Positions 1-12,094 are shown, counted from the first letter of the stretch. The stretch: DNA of 64,000 bases from Microcebus murinus (GCF_040939455.1 NC_134109.1:57006001-57070000); one strand, 5' to 3'. Notes: a model not told the origin generated them from the sequence alone. Program-made: numbers and translations.

Positions 1-202
1 CTAGTTGTAGTTGACCCTTGAAACAACCTTCAATAGATGTGTATGCCGATGGTTGGTGCATTTTATAAATAAAAAAGCTGAGGGGCCAATATCAAGTATT
101 TTCTAAGATCAGCTTCCTCATTCTCAAAGCAGTGCTTTTTCTACTCTGCCAGCATTGCTTCTGTAGAAAATAATCATGTGAGATCCTCTGAGAAAAGGAT
201 GT

Positions 203-636
203 TGCTCTGGTGTGAATGTTGACATCTCTCCCAAATTCATATGTTGGAACCCGATAGTGTTGGGCATTAAGAAATAATAGTATACTCACTGCAACAGGAC
301 CAATTAAAAAAGAAAAAAAAAAAAAAGAAATAATAGTATTAAGAAGTAGGGCCTTTGGGAAAGTGACTTAAGTCATGAGGTCTCCATCCTCATGAATGAG
401 ATTAGTGCCCTTATAAAAGAGATTGAAGGATGCTACCTTGCCCCTTCCACAATGTGAAGATGCAACAGGAAGGTGCTATCTTGGAAGCAGAGCGCAATGC
501 CTCACCAGACACTAAATCTGCTGAGGCCTGAATTTTGGACTTCCCAGCCTCCAGAACTATGAGCAATAAATTTCTGTTGTTCATAAACTACGCAGTCTAA
601 GTTATTTTGTTATAGCAGACCAAATGAACTAAGACA
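203..636 (+). mobile_element. MaLR-type solo LTR
   Basis: Diverged LTR that begins TGCTCTGGTGTGAATGTTG and ends GAACTAAGACA. In between are the family hallmarks: TCATGAATGAGATTAGTGCC, a TATAAAAGAGA box, CTTCCCAGCCTCCAGAACT and an AATAAA signal. The TG...CA ends and overall plan fit the ERVL-MaLR (MLT1/MST-like) group; I do not assign a subfamily. It is interrupted by a tiny poly(A)-tailed insertion at 284-324. Confidence 0.7.
284..324 (+). mobile_element. 41-bp poly(A)-tailed micro-retroposon
   Basis: A short insert, ACTCACTGCAACAGGACCAA followed by an A-rich tail, interrupts the surrounding LTR. It is bracketed by a perfect 15-bp direct repeat, AAGAAATAATAGTAT (269-283 and 325-339). Poly(A) plus a 15-bp duplication is the signature of L1-mediated insertion. 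Only about 22 bases of non-tail sequence remain, too little to name the parent RNA. Confidence 0.7.
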
Positions 637-689
637 GGTATTATACAACATATACTCACATTCTAACACCTTGAGAAGTCCTGAAATAT

Positions 690-1857
690 AGTAAGTTCTT
701 TATATTATTTAACTAAAAATTCCCTAACCAGATAAATCACAGACTGGTAGAAAATACTTGCAAAAGACTTATCTGATAAAGTACTGTTACCTAAAATATA
801 CAAAGAACTTTTAAAACTCATCAGTAAGAAAAGAAACAACCCAATTAAAAATGGGCTAAAGACCTTAAGAGACACCTCACCAAAAAGGGTATACCAATAG
901 CAAATAAACATATGACAATATGTCCCATATCATATGTCAAGAGGGGAATGCAAATTAAAACAACAAAATGCCAGTACATATCTATTAGAATGGCCAAAAG
1001 CCAGAACACTGACAATACTAAATGCTGGCAAGGGTGTGTAGCAACAATGACTTTTATCCATTATTAGTAGAAATGCAAAATAGTACAGCCACTTTGGAAG
1101 ACAGCTTGATGGTTTGTTATAAAACTAAACATACTCTTACCATATAGCCAGAAATCTAGCTCCTTGGTATTTACCCAAAAGAGTTGAAAAACTCCAAAAT
1201 CCATACTCATGTTAATAGCAGCTTTTGTCATAATTGCCAAAACTTAAAGGCAACCAAGATGTCCTTCAGAAGATGAATGGATAAATAAACTGTGCTATAC
1301 CCAGGCAATGGAATATTACTCAATACTAAAAACAAAAGAGCTACCAAGCCATAAAAAGGCCTGGAGGAAACTTAAATGCATATTACTAAGTGAAAGAAGC
1401 CAATCTAACAAGGGTACATAATATATGATATATGAATCACAGATAATTCCAACTATATGATATTCTGGAAAAGTCAAACTTTGGAGACAGTTAAAACATC
1501 AGTGGTTAGGGGAGAGGGAGGGAAAGAAACCTATAGCACAAGGGATTTTTAGGGCAGTAAAACTACACTGTATGGTACTATAATGGTGGTTACATGTCAT
1601 TATACATTTGTCTACACCCATAAAAGATAAAACATTAAAAGAGAACATTAATGTAAACATTAATGTAAATGTTCTTTGGGTGATAATGATGTGTCAATGC
1701 AGGTTTATCCATTGTAACTAATGTACCATTCTGGCAGAAGATGCTGATAATGGCGGAGAGTATGCATGTGTGGGTGGTTGGTATATGAGAAATCTCCATA
1801 CCTTCTTCTCAATTTTGCTGTGAACCTAAAATTGCTCTAAAAAATAAAGTTTGCTCT
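690..1857 (+). mobile_element. Old L1 3' portion (ORF2 end and 3'UTR)
   Basis: Sense-strand L1 remnant. It shows the ORF2 C-terminal landmarks in order: GGGCTAAAGACC, GAATGCAAATTAAAACAACA, GGCAAGGGTGTG, a CCAAAAGAGTTG-type block and GATGAATGGATAAATAAACTG. An L1M-like 3'UTR follows and ends in AAAAAATAAAG. Many indels and stops make it non-functional and old. Confidence 0.8.
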
Positions 1858-1991
1858 TTTGAAAAGTTCCCTACCTGCACAAAATCGACTGTTGCTTAAA
1901 ATCTATTAACTGCTTCTTATATTATACTTTGGAATTTTGTGAGCACCTCAAGGGCAAGAACTATATTTTATTCAACTGTGTGTTTGTGTGA

Positions 1992-2458
1992 TGTTATGGG
2001 CTGAATTGCATCCCCCCAAAATCCATATGTTAAAGTCCCAACCCCGAGTACCTCATAATGTGACCTTATTTAGAAATGGGATAATTACAGATGTAATTTA
2101 GAAGTTATGCTGGAGTAGGGTGAGCCTATAAGACACAGAGTCCAATATGACTGGTGTTCTTATAACAAGGGGAAATTTGGACCCAATCACTCACACAGGA
2201 AAAATTTCATATGAAGATGAAGTCAAAGACCAAGGTGATACAGTAGAAGCCCAGGAATGCCAAACATTGCCAGCAAACCGTCAAAAGCCAGGGGAGGCAC
2301 AGAACATATTCCACCTTTACAGCCCTCAGAAGTAACCAGCCTTGTCAACAAACTAATCTTGGACTTCTAGCTTCCAGAACTATAAGGCAATAAATTCATG
2401 TTGTTTAGGCCGCCCTGTTTGTGGTATTTTGTTACAGCAACCCTAAGAAACTAATACA
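1992..2458 (+). mobile_element. MaLR-like LTR
   Basis: Complete-looking LTR with ends TGTTATGGGCTGAATTGCAT and AAACTAATACA. It contains CCAATATGACTGGTGTTCTT, a GGACTTCTAGCTTCCAGAAC block and AATAAA. The same family occurs antisense at 41947-42410. No flanking internal ERV sequence is seen, so it is probably a solo LTR. Confidence 0.7.
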
Positions 2459-2489
2459 GGTGACAAGTAAAAAGCATAGTCTTTTTATT

Positions 2490-2615
2490 TTCATTAATTC
2501 AACATATTTACTGAATGCATCCATTCAGTGCTACAAGAATGGCACTGAAGGCAGTTCCTGCCCTCATATAGGTGACATTCTAATGAAGGTGACAGAAAAT
2601 AAATAAATGTAAAAT
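2490..2615. repeat. L2/MIR-like ancient repeat remnant
   Basis: The stretch resembles the common L2-associated block (attcaacatatttactgaat, then gcagttcctgccctcatata and gtgacattctaatgaag). Identity is low and the boundaries are approximate. Confidence 0.4.
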
Positions 2616-2842
2616 ATAATTTATCTCCAATTTTAAGAGGAAATTGGGGCCTACAGAGGTATGTCCAAACTATTATTATAAGCAGTATGTTTATAGACAA
2701 TCCCAGAAGGCCCATTCCTATTAGAGTGCCACTGTATTCTTACCAAGGCTCAAGGCACCATCTCCAAATTATGTGTTGCTAAGTAACATGAAATTGTTTT
2801 TCCTGGCTCTTACTTGCCCAAAAAATATGAGATCTTGGCAAA

Positions 2843-2995
2843 GTGGAAGAACTGGATTTGAAGTCAGGAAACCAAGGCTGAATTTTCATTTGGCTTCCTG
2901 TATAATCCTTGATAGATCAATTTGTATACCTAAGTCTCAATTTTCTCATTTGCAAAATGATACCTATCCTATAGGATTATTGTGAAGAATAAATG
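2843..2995 (+). repeat. MIR SINE
   Basis: Shows the MIR core order: GGATTTGAAGTCAGGA, then CTCAATTTTCTCATTTGCAA, AATGATACCTATCC and GATTATTGTGAAGAATAAAT. Orientation is +. Confidence 0.7.
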
Positions 2996-3619
2996 GTGAT
3001 AAAGAAAAACAATTCAGATTTATTTATTTCTTCTAAATCTTTTGTTTTTTCAAACTCAAAATTTCTAGGCTTCTCTCATAAATTTGTAGCATTTTGAGGA
3101 TTTTTTCTGGGTTGTTTTGTCCTGTTTTGCTTTTTCTCTAGATTGCTAATCTATCTATTCTGAGATTCTAGGCTTGAAACCACATTTGGTATTAAGGCAG
3201 GAAGTTGTTAGTTAATCTTTATGTTTAGTGAAATGCACACTAAAATACCAACTATCTCGAAGCTCCCATTACTCTATCACATACACATGTAGACAGATAA
3301 CTGAGGCTAACACCCCTTTTTCCTTGAGTGACTCATGATGGGAATGACAGAAGGTTGGGGTTTTATGAGCAATTAGATTCTGCCACACACACATATACAC
3401 CCAGTACTATATGCTTTTTCCAACTGCTGCTGTTCCCAAATATAACATGTACCGACCACTCTCAGCCTCTCCCAGCAACCTCTCAAGACTATTTCGTGGC
3501 TCCTCTCGCCTACATCAGGTCCTTATGTGGCTCTTAGAAATGCTCCCATCAGTGTCTGCTGGTCCCAGTAGCTGCTACCATGGTGATGGTACATCTTGTG
3601 CTTATTAGAACCTCTTCTG
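2996..3619. other. Interval with no recognised feature
   Basis: A T-rich first half, then ordinary sequence with a few overlapping short ORFs around 3328-3608. No convincing splice-bounded exon or repeat family was recognised. Confidence 0.4.
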
Positions 3620-6600
3620 AACCTACAAATTTGGTCATTTGTTTTATTTTTATTGAGTTGTAAAAGTTCTTTATTTAGTCTAAATACAAGCCTTTTATCT
3701 GATACATAATTGGCAATTTTTTGATTTCTTAGTGGCATCTTTTGCAGCACAAGAAATTCTAATTTTAATGTAATCTAATTGATCAATTTTTAAAAATGGT
3801 TCTTCCTTTTGTTTTTGTTTTTTGTTTGTTTTTTTTTTTTTTTGTCTAAGAATCCTTTGCTTAACCTGAAGTCAAAAAGATTTTCTACAATGTTTTATTC
3901 TAGATTTTTTTTGTTTTAACTTTTACATTTAGGTCTATAATATTGAAGGAAAATATTCTCTCTAAAACATTGAAGATTGTTAGCTAAAGAAGGTGAAAAC
4001 TTAGGGGGACACTCTGCTTCTCCCTATGCTTGCTTGATGGCAGGACAGCAATTCACAAAGACAAAATTATCTTTCTACCCTTGCCCTTTCCTCTCAAAAG
4101 ACAGAGATGTAAACTCTCTTTACTGGACAGATCTCTGAGCTTTTATCAACTCAGAAACTGGCACCAGCAGAGGTAGGGGAATGTGGGAGGAGACTTGACT
4201 GTTTCCCACAGCTGTCACACCTTTGTGAGAGACCCCTTTATCTGGTCAGTATAGGATTTATGCCTCTTTGTTAAAATATTGTTTAAAGGAGAGCACCAAG
4301 CCACTGTCTTGACACAGAGAGACTTTTGAACTGAGATTCCTCCCATGTGATGTACACAACATATGTTAAATATAAAACTGTTTGTTTTGCTTTTGTAAAA
4401 GAAAATAAAAATCTCAGGAACATCCCCCCCCCCCACCAACTTCTTATGCAAAAGGGACTGTAAAGACCTCAGGTACCTGTGAAGGACTGTCTCCATGGAT
4501 GATTCATTAAGGAAATTCCTTGCTGGCCTCCCATAAGCAAAGACATACACATTGTAACTTTAGCTCTGTAGGCTATGTCCTGCTCCTAAACCTAAAGTCT
4601 GTTTGATTGCACACTAATAATGAATTAAAAATTTATCTTCGCAGGTGCAGAACAGAGACAAGGCAGGCTCAAACATTCTTCTACCTACCTAGAAACACCT
4701 ACATAATTGATCCTTCTTTTTCTCCTTTTTTCTCCTCTAACATTGGCCTTAACTTACATAAAATGTAGATTTTCTTGAGTCTCACAAAAATGTTACCACT
4801 TTGTCTCACTACACTCCCCTGCTTCTTTCCTCTTTCTTTATGCCCTATTCCCCTTTAAATACTAAAACTTTCAAATTCCCCTTCAGAAAAACAGTGCCAG
4901 CTTTGTTTGTGGCTTGTGTTTTTGTCAGACACATCCTCACTTTGGTTTAATAAACCTCCATTGATTGAGATATTTGCCTGAGTCACTTATTTTGGGTCAA
5001 CACTCTTGTTAATCTGTCTCTAAATAATAGAAATCTGTCCAGCTACAAGCTTATAAAGGTTTAAAAAGAAAACAATTTTGTCTTTCAATATATTTTGAGT
5101 TAATTGTTGTCTATTTCATAAAGTAAAGAGGTAAGTTTTTTTTTGTTTTGGTTTGGTTTGGTTTATTAGATTTCGTTTGTGTTTTGTTGCTTTTTGGTGG
5201 TGTTATTTGCATATGGATATCCAATTTTTCCAGAGCCATTTGTTGAAAAGATGATCCTTTCTCTATTAAAACTATTTTTCAAAAATCAATCAGCTACAAA
5301 TGTAGGAGTTTATTTCTGGACTTTCAAATCTGTTTCACTGATCTATATGCCAATACTGATATTTAGCTTTATGATAATATGAAATTGTCTTAATGAGAGT
5401 AGCTTTATAATAAGTATGAAATTGAGTTAATTAAGTCAACCAATTTTGTTCTTCTTTTACAAAAATGTTTTGACTATTCTAGGTTCCTTTCATTTCTAGA
5501 TAAATCTTTTAAACAGGTTAATTTACATAATAATATTTGTAGGGATTCTAAAAGGAATTGCATTGAATATCTAGATCAATATGGGAAGTATATTCATCTT
5601 AACAATTATGACTCTTCTAACATAGAAACTTGGAATATCTCTCCGTTTATTTAAGATCTTAATTTCTCTCAGCAATAATTTATACTTTGTACTTTTCAGT
5701 ATATAGACCTTGCACTGTTTTCCTTAAATTTATTCCTAAGTGTTTTTTTATGTTATTGTGAATGGAATTGCTTTCTTAATTTTGTTGTTTTGTTGCCAGT
5801 ATGTAGAAATATAATGGAGTTTGTATATTGATCTTATATTTGGAAACTTTTAAATTTGCATATTAGATCTAGTTGGTGTTTTTCCTTTGGCTTCATTAGG
5901 ATTTTGTACATATAATACCATGTCTTAGAACAGTATCCAACCATGTAATAAAGACTCCTTAACTTCTTTCCAATCTGGATGTTTTCAGTCTTTCACCCTT
6001 ACATATAATGGTAGCTCTACATTTTTGATGGGGAAAGATCTCTTCTATTTCTAGTTTGTTAAGAGTTTTTATTATGAAAATGTGTTAGATTTTGTCAAAT
6101 ACTTTTTCTATGTCTATTGATATCACTATGTGATTTTATGCTTTATTCCTATAATAGGGTACATTAAATTAAGTGATTTTCAGATGTTAAACCAACCCTG
6201 AATTCCTGGAATAAATCCCACTTGGTTATGGTGTATTAGCCTTTCTATATGTTGGTTAATTCAGTTTGCTAATAATTTATTAAGAATATTTTGTCTATGT
6301 TCATCAGGAATATTGGTCTGTAGTTTCCATTTCTAATGATTTCTTTGTCCAGCTTTGATATTATGCTTATACTGACCTCATAGAATGTATTGGGAAGTAT
6401 TCCCTTCACCTCTATTTTCTGAAAATGTATGTGAGGACTGGCATTATTTTGTCTGAAATATTTGATAAAATTCAACAGTGAAGCCCACCAGGCCTGAGGG
6501 GATTTTTAATGGCAAGATTTTTAATTACCAATTCAATTTCTTTACATGTTACAGGACTGTTCAAATCTTCTATTTCTTCTTGATTTACTATTTTCCCATT

Positions 6601-6690
6601 TCTTCTATAAAAAACACTAAATGCTCACAGCTTGTAGGCTACTGTCTAATAATACACATGCATACTAATACTTCCATCAGTTAGATGTAT
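3620..6690 (-). mobile_element. Old antisense L1 (ORF2), split by an LTR insertion
   Basis: Both halves read as reverse-complement L1 ORF2. The left piece (3620-3955) includes CCTTTTATCTGATACATAAT and ends at TTTAGGTCTATAAT. The right piece (from about 5085) resumes with TTTTGAGTTAATTGTTG and GCATATGGATATCCAATTTT, then runs through the reverse-transcriptase region (CCTGAATTCCTGGAATAAAT, GTGAAGCCCACCAGGCCTGA). The L1 order is continuous across the gap, so the 1.1 kb between the pieces is a later insertion. Heavily mutated. Confidence 0.75.
3956..5084 (+). mobile_element. LTR-like insertion within the antisense L1
   Basis: This 1.1-kb block separates two contiguous parts of the L1. It has LTR-like features: a late TTTAATAAACCTCC polyadenylation signal, then ATTGATTGAGATATTTGCCTG, ending near GGGTCAACA at about 5001. 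An 11-base C run lies near 4424-4434. I could not find clean terminal duplications, so the exact ends and ERV class are uncertain; it may be an ERV1-type solo LTR. Confidence 0.5.
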
Positions 6691-6830
6691 CACCACTTGA
6701 AGTCAGTTGTGTTATTGACTCTTATTTTTGTAGTCATTTGATTTGATTAAATATTATTTAAACTTCTTAAATAGGAGTATAAAAAGAAAAAGTTGTTTAT
6801 ACAAAAACTAAATTTGAAATACCTTAACAA

Positions 6831-6873
6831 TCGGAATTCCAGTGGAACAATCGGTTAGCACATGGTATTTATA
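6831..6873 (+). pseudogene. Retroposed 5' half of tRNA-Ile(UAU)
   Basis: Positions 6836-6873 align over 38 bases with the 5' exon of the intron-containing tRNA-Ile(UAU), as I recall that sequence. About 30 of 38 positions match, including the D-arm block CAATCGGTTAGC, and most differences are transitions. The copy stops at the nucleotide after the anticodon (…TTTATA), where the tRNA intron normally begins. It is bracketed by a 16-bp direct repeat, TGAAATACCTTAACAA (6815-6830) and TGAAATACCTTAGCAA (6874-6889). No poly(A) tail is present. An extra TCGGA precedes the tRNA part. Confidence 0.6.
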
Positions 6874-7467
6874 TGAAATACCTTAGCAAGACTTGATAAA
6901 AGCAAATAATAACCTTTAAAACACTGAAAAACTATTGTGATGCATTGCGAGTGGAACAATCTAGAGGGATCCTGAACTCAGATTTCCTCACAAGTGTTTC
7001 TGAGTTATTCCAAAGGAATATCACAAAAAAGGGAACATTTTATGGTTTATGCAAGAAAGACAACCAGAATCCTATTTAAAATATCCTTATTCAAAAAAAA
7101 GCCCATTTTTTTTTTTTGCAAGTACATGTACACTGATTAAAATAAAATAGTGATACATACTTAGGATCACTTGATACAGTTTAGCAAAAGACTCAAAAGA
7201 AATTCAGAATCTGATAGGATATCACTTCAGTATCTGTAAGAGTTGTCATGCTGTTATATGGGAAAAATCTGACAAGAATTAATAACACTATCAAGCATAA
7301 ATAAATTAGTTGAGTCAATCAATGATGAAGCAACTTAGGAGAAGTTTATAGACATAAATCAACTTTGAGAATTAGGTAATATGTAATTTAAATTTCAAGG
7401 GTTCACTTAGAGGAATGGATTAATGATCTTAGAAAATTTATATGAGAATTCTGCCTCTCTGTCATGC

Positions 7468-7468
<1 letters not shown>

Positions 7469-7498
<30 letters not shown>
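7469..7498. repeat. (AC)n microsatellite
   Basis: An uninterrupted AC dinucleotide tract of about 28 bases. Confidence 0.95.
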
Positions 7499-7500
<2 letters not shown>

Positions 7501-8439
7501 CCTAGGTTTCTGTACCTCCACGTTATACAGCACTCCAAAATTTTTGATAAATATGAACTTCATCTGGTTGACAAGAAACCACAAACTTGTTTGGTAAAGA
7601 AACTAAATTCTTGGGTAGTAAAATTATCTGTTGACAATAAGTGTCTTTAAAGCTGGGGAAATTTAGAATAAAGATTGGAGGTATTGAAGTTAGTTATATT
7701 CATAGTATGAGAATAATCTATGTATAGTTCATATATTGAATTTTATGATTAAGAAAATTTGACATTAGTCTCCATTTTACAGATTCTAATTTTAAAATGT
7801 ATAATTAATTGATTTATTTGTCTGATTTTTAGTACGAATATGAATATTTTTAGTATGAGTATATAATTTTTAAGTCTATAATACTGCTAGAGTATCATGA
7901 GAACTAAAAATTTACTATATTTGTACTTTATTCCATTACACTAGAGAGTTTTGTCAAAATTTATTTTAAAATACATAAGGTAATTTTAACGTATAAGTTG
8001 TAAAATAATTTGTAAAGCCTCTTTTAGAAATAACTGTTGAAATTTCCTAGATTTATATATAGAATCATAATATTTTAAACTAAATTGAAACATTTAAGAA
8101 AAAATAATATTACTGATAGTTATTACTTTAATAAGTCAAAGATTAATTTTTAAATCCTGCATAACTCTAAATAATCTATATTGTGCATAAAAGCTGTTGT
8201 CAAGGACACCAAAAGACCATGATTAAATGTATTTGTCATTTATTATGATTCTTTCACACCCATGAACTCCTTAGATTAACCTACAACTACCAATTCTGAT
8301 TACAGTAAGTAGGTTTCAGACATGACCTAATTATCATGAGCCATTGAGTCAGCCAAGAAGTCAAAGTGGGGAGTTGTTTGATTTGTGTGTGTTCAGCTGT
8401 GTGAGTGAGGGTAGCAGGGCAGGACCTATACAAATTATC
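7499..8439. other. AT-rich interval, nothing recognised
   Basis: Very A/T-rich sequence with no sustained ORF, splice-bounded exon or recognisable repeat. Confidence 0.4.
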
Positions 8440-8680
8440 AGGGGTTATGGAGTCAGGTGGCCTGGCTTTGAAGTCTGCTCCATCACATACTGTATGTGAT
8501 ACTTCTTCTGGCATATTATTTAACTTCTCCATATTTAGTTTCATGACCTGTAAAACCTCTACCTACCTCATAAGGAAGTTGTGAGGTACAGAATACAACT
8601 GATTTTAAGTACTTAGAATAACACCTGACACAAAATTAAGTGTTCAATAAATATTGGCTGTTATTTATTATCATTATTAA
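8440..8680 (+). repeat. MIR SINE, nearly full length
   Basis: Matches the MIR layout: GGAGTCAGGTGGCCTGGCTT, then TTTAACTTCTCC, CTCATAAGGAAGTTGTGAGG and a 3' end GTGTTCAATAAATATTGGCT. Confidence 0.75.
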
Positions 8681-9093
8681 CAAAAAAGGTTTATGAAGCT
8701 CAATTTCACTCAGATGTTCTTAAGACGGTTTATTACTTGCAAATTTTACCATGAAGTCTTCTATTTGGAAGACTCCTAAATAAAGCTTTCCACATTTCTA
8801 TTGCTATGGCTTTCTAGAATCCCCAAGGATGATATAGACTGAGGGAAAATATCTGTTTAAAAAGAACCATTTGACATCAATCTCTGGCTTTGGGCTTATA
8901 CCCCAAGGATCTGCAGATTTGCTTGTTTCAACTATTTGGGAGATTAACAGTTAACAGACTTAAGTCCTGCTGTTTTTGACATTTCTTTCAAGATCAAAAA
9001 CAGCTTTAATGATTTTGCTGGGATTGTGGGTGATTCTATTTCTTTAACCATTTGATGCTTGAGTGGGAGGACTAATATGGGGAATGGGAAGTA

Positions 9094-9412
9094 CAGTCAT
9101 TCCTCAGTATCCATGGGGAATTGCTTACAGCACCTCCCTCGGATACCAAAATCTGCAGATGCCAAAGTCCCCCATAAAAATGGTATAGTATTTGCATATA
9201 AACTATGCACATTCTTCGGTATATTTTAAATCATCTCTAGATAACTTATAATACCTACTACCATGTAAATGCTATTTAAATAGTTACTATACTGTATTGT
9301 TTAGGGAATAATGACAAGAAAAAGTCTGTACATGTTCAGTACAGATGCATTTTTTCTCAAATATTTTCAATCCATGATTGATGCAAAGCCCATAGATATG
9401 GAGGGCCTACCG
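9094..9412 (-). mobile_element. Tigger-like (TcMar) MITE
   Basis: A 319-bp element flanked by TA (9092-9093 and 9413-9414), with CAGTCATTCCTCAGTATCC at one end and GGAGGGCCTACCG at the other. The interior GTTTAGGGAATAATGACAAG and AGTCTGTACATGTTCAGTAC match the common mariner/Tigger-derived family. A second member lies at 34236-34560 in the opposite orientation. Confidence 0.75.
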
Positions 9413-9429
9413 TATTCCTAATAGCTACT

Positions 9430-9545
9430 TTTGTACAGCATAGTAGCAATTACTTTTATATGCCAGGCACTGTCCTTCATACATTAACTTTCTCTGTGTT
9501 GTTTATAGCTACCAATTTAGAGGTACTGATATTAGACCACTAAAG
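9430..9545 (-). repeat. MIR fragment
   Basis: Antisense MIR start (TATGCCAGGCACTGTCCTTC, then ATACATTAACTTTC). Short and diverged. Confidence 0.45.
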
Positions 9546-10685
9546 CTTAATTCATTCATTGTTAGACTTTTTTCCCCTCAGTAAATATATCAAGTATTTC
9601 AAAGAATATAGAGGCTAAAGAAAACGCCACAGAGCAAATCCGTACACTAGGCTAACAAGAGGAAGAGTACAGGAAGCCGTCAGCCTGGTGATTATTAGAA
9701 ATCGTTTGTAGCTAGTTAAGTGGCCACAGCTGAAAAACAGGCCCTGCTTTTACCACTACATTGCATGATGCCTAAGTGGTCACGGTGACTCTGATCCATT
9801 ATGCCGTAATATAGCTGAACTCAAACATGCTCTGTGTTCGGGGGAGATGTTTCTCACGTGTTCTTCCCTCTGCCCTCTGGAAAGGGAAAGGACAGGGGGA
9901 ATCTTGTGTCAGGAAATGAAAAAATGCTCTAAATTCTCCTAAAGATTAAAAGTATTTGTTTAACCAACACATTGTTAACATACAGTTTGTCAATCTGGAT
10001 TGTGGAGTGACCTCAAATGCTGCAGAGAGCAGCAAACAGTCACAAGTTCAGTGCTCCCTGGTGGAGTATGAAGTATGATGGGAGGCACCTCTTTTTCCTC
10101 CAGTCCCTTAAAAGGTGTCAAAGACTTTAGGACATGCATGTTATATATCCATTTCTCCCTGGCATCATCCTGTCTTTCCTAGTTTCTTTTTTTCTTTAGC
10201 CAAAACTTTTTTCCTTTTTATGTTTACATTTATTTTATCTTTTTTTTTAATTTTTGTAAACAAATGATTCTTTCTGGACTAGTAACATATTATTAATAAA
10301 CTAGGCTGATGTATATGTATATGTATATATTCTTGCATGTAAAGCCATCCTGTGCTTTTAAAACCCTATACCTTAAGATTCTCAAGGACTAAAGAATGCA
10401 AAGGAAATATCCCAAAATTGAAAATACATTAATATATCCTAACTATATTCAAATAAATATATCATACACAGTGGCCATTTTTAATGTTCTATAACTAACA
10501 GCTGTGATTTTTAGGTCCTCAAAGAAGTAATGAAGATCATTAAGAGTTCAGTGTTACCTCCAAAAGCTCTATAGTCACTCAAAGCCAGAGTTGCTCAAAA
10601 GAGGAAGACTGCCTCTCTGGGAATAACTGTACTTTGCACTTATGTCAGGCCCAGGCCTATCCAGGATTTGTAGATTGATTTGTCC
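9546..10685. other. Mostly unique sequence with a CTCF-like site
   Basis: No repeat family was recognised, and base composition is more balanced than in neighbouring DNA around 9600-10100. It contains CACGTG at about 9856 and the CTCF-like motif listed separately. No convincing exon was found. Confidence 0.4.
10050..10064 (-). promoter_or_regulatory. CTCF-like motif
   Basis: The reverse complement reads CCACCAGGGAGCACT, close to the canonical CTCF core CCACCAGGGGGCGCT (two differences). It sits in non-repeat sequence. Motif evidence only. Confidence 0.3.
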
Positions 10686-10689
10686 ATGC

Positions 10690-11230
10690 CTTTTTTCCTT
10701 CTACTTTATTGAGGTATAATTGGCAAATAGAAGCTGTGTATATATGCAAGGTGAACAACGTGATGCTTTGATATACATATATGATTTCCACAATCAAGAT
10801 AATTAACATGTCTATCACCTCACATAGTTATTTTTTTATGGTGAGAATACCTAAAACCTACTCTGTCAGTAAATTTCAAGTATACAACACATTATTATTA
10901 ACTATAGTTAATACCCATGCTATACATTAGGTCTCTAGAACTTATTCATCTTATAAGTAAAAGTTTATACTCTTTAACCATCTCTCCATTTTCCTCATCC
11001 CTCAACCCTTGGTAACCACCATTCTACTCTCTAGTTCCATGAATTTAATTTTTTTTAGATTTCACATCTCAGTGAGATCATGCAGTATTTGTTTTTCTAT
11101 GTTTGGCTTATTTTATATCCTCCAGGTTTATATCCATGTTGATTTGCAAATACTTTCTCCCATTCTATGGGTTGCCTTTTTCCTTTGTTGATTGTTTCCT
11201 TTAATTTTTTTGCTTGCTAATACTTTTAGG
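10690..11230 (-). mobile_element. Old antisense L1 3' end
   Basis: Begins with the antisense L1 3'UTR block CTTTATTGAGGTATAATTGG, then AACAACGTGATGCTTTGATA. It ends in ORF2-type antisense sequence (AAATACTTTCTCCCATTCTA, GGGTTGCCTTTT). Internally deleted. Confidence 0.75.
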
Positions 11231-12094
11231 GTCATAATATTATCTAGACAGGGTTGATTTGCAGAAGACAGAAGCCACTTTCAGAAGACAGGAGTGTTTT
11301 ATATAAAGAGATTTGGGTGCTTACAATATCATTGGTAGTGCTAGAGGAGCTGGTCTAGGTTGGGCTTTGAGGAATGACTCCCACACAACCATCTCAAAAC
11401 TGACCTGCCAGGGGAGCTGCTTCCCTTGCCCCAGTCAGGAAATAGGGTGATTAGGAAGCTGTCACTAGAAATTTGATTTCAGGAATACAGTGTTAGCTGG
11501 TCTCCAAACCCTACCTCTCAATAGCTACAAAGCTAGTGATTAGATACAAGAACTCTTCTGAAGAAAAACTCAGTGCCTCCCAAACTTTGTTCTCCAAAAG
11601 TAAAAATAAAAATAAATATAGAAATGTAACCGCTAATTTCACACGAGTGCTCTTGATTGGCTAAATATAACCATAGTGGACCCTTAAATCAAGGAAGTCC
11701 AGGAAATGAAAATTTTAGCTTTCTATTATAGGTTACCAGGCAGGAAAGCACATTAGAAGAGCATTTTTCAAATTCTACATTGCAAATTACTTGTGAGTCA
11801 TAAAATCAATTTATTTAATGGGCCATGAAATCAATTGATTTTTAATGAAATGGAATAGGATAGAATATATCATTGTATCGTATATAGTAAAGAAGGATTG
11901 TTTTAAAGCTTTTTATTTCAGGGGTGTATGTGTGTGTGTAACTGGGTTATGACATAAAATGATCATAGGTACCATATGGAATAGGGCCAAAACATTTTGA
12001 TATCCACTGCACCGGATGGAGGGTGGAATGGATTTTGAACACCAGTCCACCAATATCCAACATAAACCCTGTAAAGATAAATTTATATCTAAAC
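11231..12094. other. Interval without a confident assignment
   Basis: Positions 11240-11540 look like a decayed antisense LTR (GTGTTTTATATAAAGAGATT and a moderately GC-rich body), but I cannot name it. The rest is A/T-rich with a short GTGTGTGTGT run near 11930. Confidence 0.35.
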
